Source: CBFDBF01 sp050287725 (GTDB lineage Bacteria > Pseudomonadota > Gammaproteobacteria > Chromatiales > Chromatiaceae). From it: a stretch of 6,916 bases of DNA. The position numbers were made by a program, and so were the translations under genes. Shown here piece by piece: positions 4,814-6,916 of this stretch. The stretch is from positions 1 to 6,916 of the forward strand of contig JBNKCL010000048.1 in NCBI GenBank assembly GCA_050287725.1, given 5' to 3'. Numbering within the stretch: the stretch's first letter is position 1; every line of letters starts with the position of its first letter. The notes under the pieces were generated by a model. The model saw nothing but the letters and a program-made list of their open reading frames with translations. It did not search any database and had not been told where the DNA came from.

Positions 4814-6916
4814 TCACTGAACCACGGGCTTTTCGCTCTTCCCGATCACCTCAAAACGCCGGGTGAGACGATTGCCGCCCGCATCCACCACAGTGATACG
4901 ATGTTGCCCCGGCGCCACATCGAGCGACTGTTGGTGAAAGATCCGGGTGCTGCCGAGATATCGATTATCGAGATGCCAATAGAGCGTTGCTTCCGGATCG
5001 CGGTGTACCGCTTCAAATACGACGCGCTCGCGTTGCGCCCCAAGATCAACAGGAATGTAGATGCGCGTTCCGGGCGTCGGGTACAACAGGTCGATTGGCC
5101 GTTCTTCTTCAGCAGCGCCGGATACACAGTCCGATCGGTACGGCGGCAGCATACGATAGGCGCTGGTATGCCGGCGGTAGTAGTACTCCTGTCCGGCCGG
5201 CAGGACAAACCAATCCTTGTGCATCATGCGTGAGACACTCTCGCAGCCGGCATGTACCCGCCAGGTTCCGCCACGATCGAGGTGAACCACACGATGATAA
5301 GGAGTAAGGCGATCGAAGTGACTCTCGACCGGCGCCCACCGTTGCACCGTGCGACAGTGACCATTGGAAAGAAAACCATCGTCATCACATAAATTCACCG
5401 GGCGTAACACAAATTGCGGTGGTTGAAACCATTCGCTATCTTGCAAAGCGCTGAAAATATCAAACAAAATCGGTGCCGCCGTGGCCAGACCGGTTAGTCC
5501 CGGCCTCCCCTCACCGCTGGCATTACCCACCCATACACCCACCGTGTAGCGTGGAGTAACGCCGATGGCCCAGCCATCGCGTTCTCCGTAACTGGTTCCG
5601 GTCTTCCAGGCGATTCGGCGCGAACTGCTGAAGTTCCGCCAATATCCTTCGCTACCGGGGCGATTCACTTCGAGCAGTGCCTGCAGGGTCAGCCAGGCAG
5701 CTCCGGGGCCGATCTCCACTGCCGAGCCAACACCGGCTTTATCGCCAGTCAGCACTTGCAAGTTGCGGTAGCGCAGGCCGTCGACCCTATCATTCACCCC
5801 AGCCAGCCGGGCCAGGTTGGCGTACATTCCGGTCAGATCCCAAAGTGTTCCTTCCGCTCCTCCCAGGATCAGGGTCAAGCCATACTCGTCCGGCAGCCGG
5901 AACAGCGTGTTCATCCCGAGGTGATGCAGCAGATCATAAAAGCGGGACACACCGTACCGGCGCAACATCCGGACAGCCGGCACGTTGAGTGAACGTGCCA
6001 ACGCCACTTTCGCCGGAACCGCACCACGAAAAGTGTGATCGAAATTCTCCGGCATAAACCCGTCATACTGGGTCGGCAGATCCGGCACCAGGGTGTCCGG
6101 CAACAACATGCCGTCCTGGATCATGGCGGCAAACAGGAAAGGCTTGAGGACGCTCCCGGTACTGCGCGGACTCCGCACTATATCCACCGCCTGATCGAGA
6201 TCGGGATCGAGCGAATTGCCGCTGTTGCCGATATAGGCCAGGACCTCGAAGCTGCGGTTGTCCACCACCAGGGCCGCAGCGTTTTGTATGCCGCGGGCGG
6301 CAAGTTCATGCGAGTGGCGTGCCACCAATTCCCCCGTCCGCCGCTGCAAGTCGGCATCCAATGTCGTCATGAGGTGGGAATGATTCAATCCGGCTTGTGC
6401 CTGCAACGCGGCAAGCAGATGATACGCGGCGTGAGGCAGCGGTAACGGCTCGCGGGGTAATGGTTCGGCAAGCGCCAATCGATAGTCGAGAGGTGTCAAT
6501 ACCCCGGCGTTCTGCAGTTGCAGCAACAGCAGATCACGTTTGTGACGCAAGGCATCTCGATGCCGACCCGGGTGGATCAAGGCGGGAGAGTTCGGCAGCA
6601 CCGCCAGGGTGCAGGCTTCAGCCCAGGAGAGACTCTCGGGACTGCGGCCGAAATAGCGCCAGGCCGCGGCCTCCAGTCCCACGACATTCCCTCCGAACGG
6701 CGCGTTGCTGGCGTACAGCGCAAGGATCTCATCTTTGCTGTAGCGCAGCTCCAGGCGCAACGCCAGCAGTATCTCCTTGGATTTTTCCCAATAGGTGCGC
6801 GGTGGATTGCCGCGCGCCATGCGGATTACCTGCATGGTGATGGTGCTGCCGCCGCTGACCACCCGCCCGTGCCGCAGGTTTTGGTAGATCGCCCGCAGCA
6901 GCGCCAGCGGATCGAC
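4814..6916 (-). CDS. pbpC: Penicillin-binding protein 1C (5' end cut by window)
   Basis: This is a bifunctional class A penicillin-binding protein that polymerises lipid II and cross-links peptidoglycan in the periplasm. The reading frame is open to the right edge, giving 700 visible residues; the family is about 770 to 800 long, so the cytoplasmic tail, membrane anchor and the catalytic glutamate of the glycosyltransferase lie outside. Visible GT51 motifs are GGSTITMQ (residues 22-29), KSKEILLALRLE, NAPFGGNVVGLEAAA and AVLPNSPAL. The transpeptidase domain has SVLK (serine 255, lysine 258), SLN (309-311) and KTG (438-440), so it looks active. The C-terminal segment, about 608-693 (LLYPTPGTRIYIP onward), matches the BiPBP_C domain that marks PBP1C rather than PBP1A or 1B. 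The GTG at 6862, inside GRVVSGGSTIT, is internal and not the start. In many bacteria pbpC follows an alpha-2-macroglobulin gene, which would lie beyond the right edge. Confidence 0.93.
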   Translation of the reverse strand, partial: VDPLALLRAIYQNLRHGRVVSGGSTITMQVIRMARGNPPRTYWEKSKEILLALRLELRYSKDEILALYASNAPFGGNVVGLEAAAWRYFGRSPESLSWAEACTLAVLPNSPALIHPGRHRDALRHKRDLLLLQLQNAGVLTPLDYRLALAEPLPREPLPLPHAAYHLLAALQAQAGLNHSHLMTTLDADLQRRTGELVARHSHELAARGIQNAAALVVDNRSFEVLAYIGNSGNSLDPDLDQAVDIVRSPRSTGSVLKPFLFAAMIQDGMLLPDTLVPDLPTQYDGFMPENFDHTFRGAVPAKVALARSLNVPAVRMLRRYGVSRFYDLLHHLGMNTLFRLPDEYGLTLILGGAEGTLWDLTGMYANLARLAGVNDRVDGLRYRNLQVLTGDKAGVGSAVEIGPGAAWLTLQALLEVNRPGSEGYWRNFSSSRRIAWKTGTSYGERDGWAIGVTPRYTVGVWVGNASGEGRPGLTGLATAAPILFDIFSALQDSEWFQPPQFVLRPVNLCDDDGFLSNGHCRTVQRWAPVESHFDRLTPYHRVVHLDRGGTWRVHAGCESVSRMMHKDWFVLPAGQEYYYRRHTSAYRMLPPYRSDCVSGAAEEERPIDLLYPTPGTRIYIPVDLGAQRERVVFEAVHRDPEATLYWHLDNRYLGSTRIFHQQSLDVAPGQHRITVVDAGGNRLTRRFEVIGKSEKPVVQ

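Noticed and set aside
4438..4866. 142-codon plus-strand open frame over the DUF815 promoter region
   Set aside because: It is antisense to the start of the ATPase gene and to the end of pbpC, with Arg/Pro/Ser-rich translation and no domain.

Overview
The window comes from a GC-rich bacterial chromosome, about 60% G+C by eye. It is most likely a gammaproteobacterium. The evidence is a PycA-type biotin carboxylase, a class A penicillin-binding protein of the PBP1C type, a DUF815 ATPase, and a RimK-family ligase paired with a GNAT-peptidase fusion. I cannot name the genus from the sequence alone. No tRNA, rRNA, CRISPR array, insertion sequence or phage gene is visible.

Layout, left to right. 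(1) 1-896, minus: the N-terminal two thirds of a pyruvate carboxylase subunit A-type biotin carboxylase, cut by the left edge. (2) 897-1267: a divergent intergenic region with candidate promoters in both directions, an imperfect inverted repeat at 973-994, and a possible 14-codon leader ORF whose stop overlaps the next start as ATGA. (3) 1268-3906, plus: a tight two-gene operon. The first gene fuses a GNAT acyltransferase domain to a C39-like papain-fold peptidase domain. The second encodes a RimK-type ATP-grasp ligase with an N-terminal RLAN domain. (4) 3911-4687, minus: a DUF815 AAA-type ATPase that converges on the ligase gene with only 4 bases between the stop codons, and that has a good sigma70-like promoter of its own at 4721-4749. 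(5) 4814-6916, minus: penicillin-binding protein 1C, complete at the C terminus but cut at the N terminus by the right edge.

The two-gene operon is the most interesting part. One transcript encodes an ATP-dependent carboxylate-amine ligase, an acyltransferase and a cysteine peptidase, and the active-site residues of both the ligase and the peptidase look intact. This is the toolkit expected for making, capping and trimming a small peptide, or for adding and removing a peptide or amino-acid tag on a protein. No substrate gene such as ribosomal protein S6, and no exporter, is adjacent. The domain combination has been recognised by comparative genomics, but to my knowledge its product is not established. 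The flanking genes serve anaplerotic carbon metabolism (pyruvate to oxaloacetate) and peptidoglycan synthesis, and nothing in the sequence ties them to the operon.
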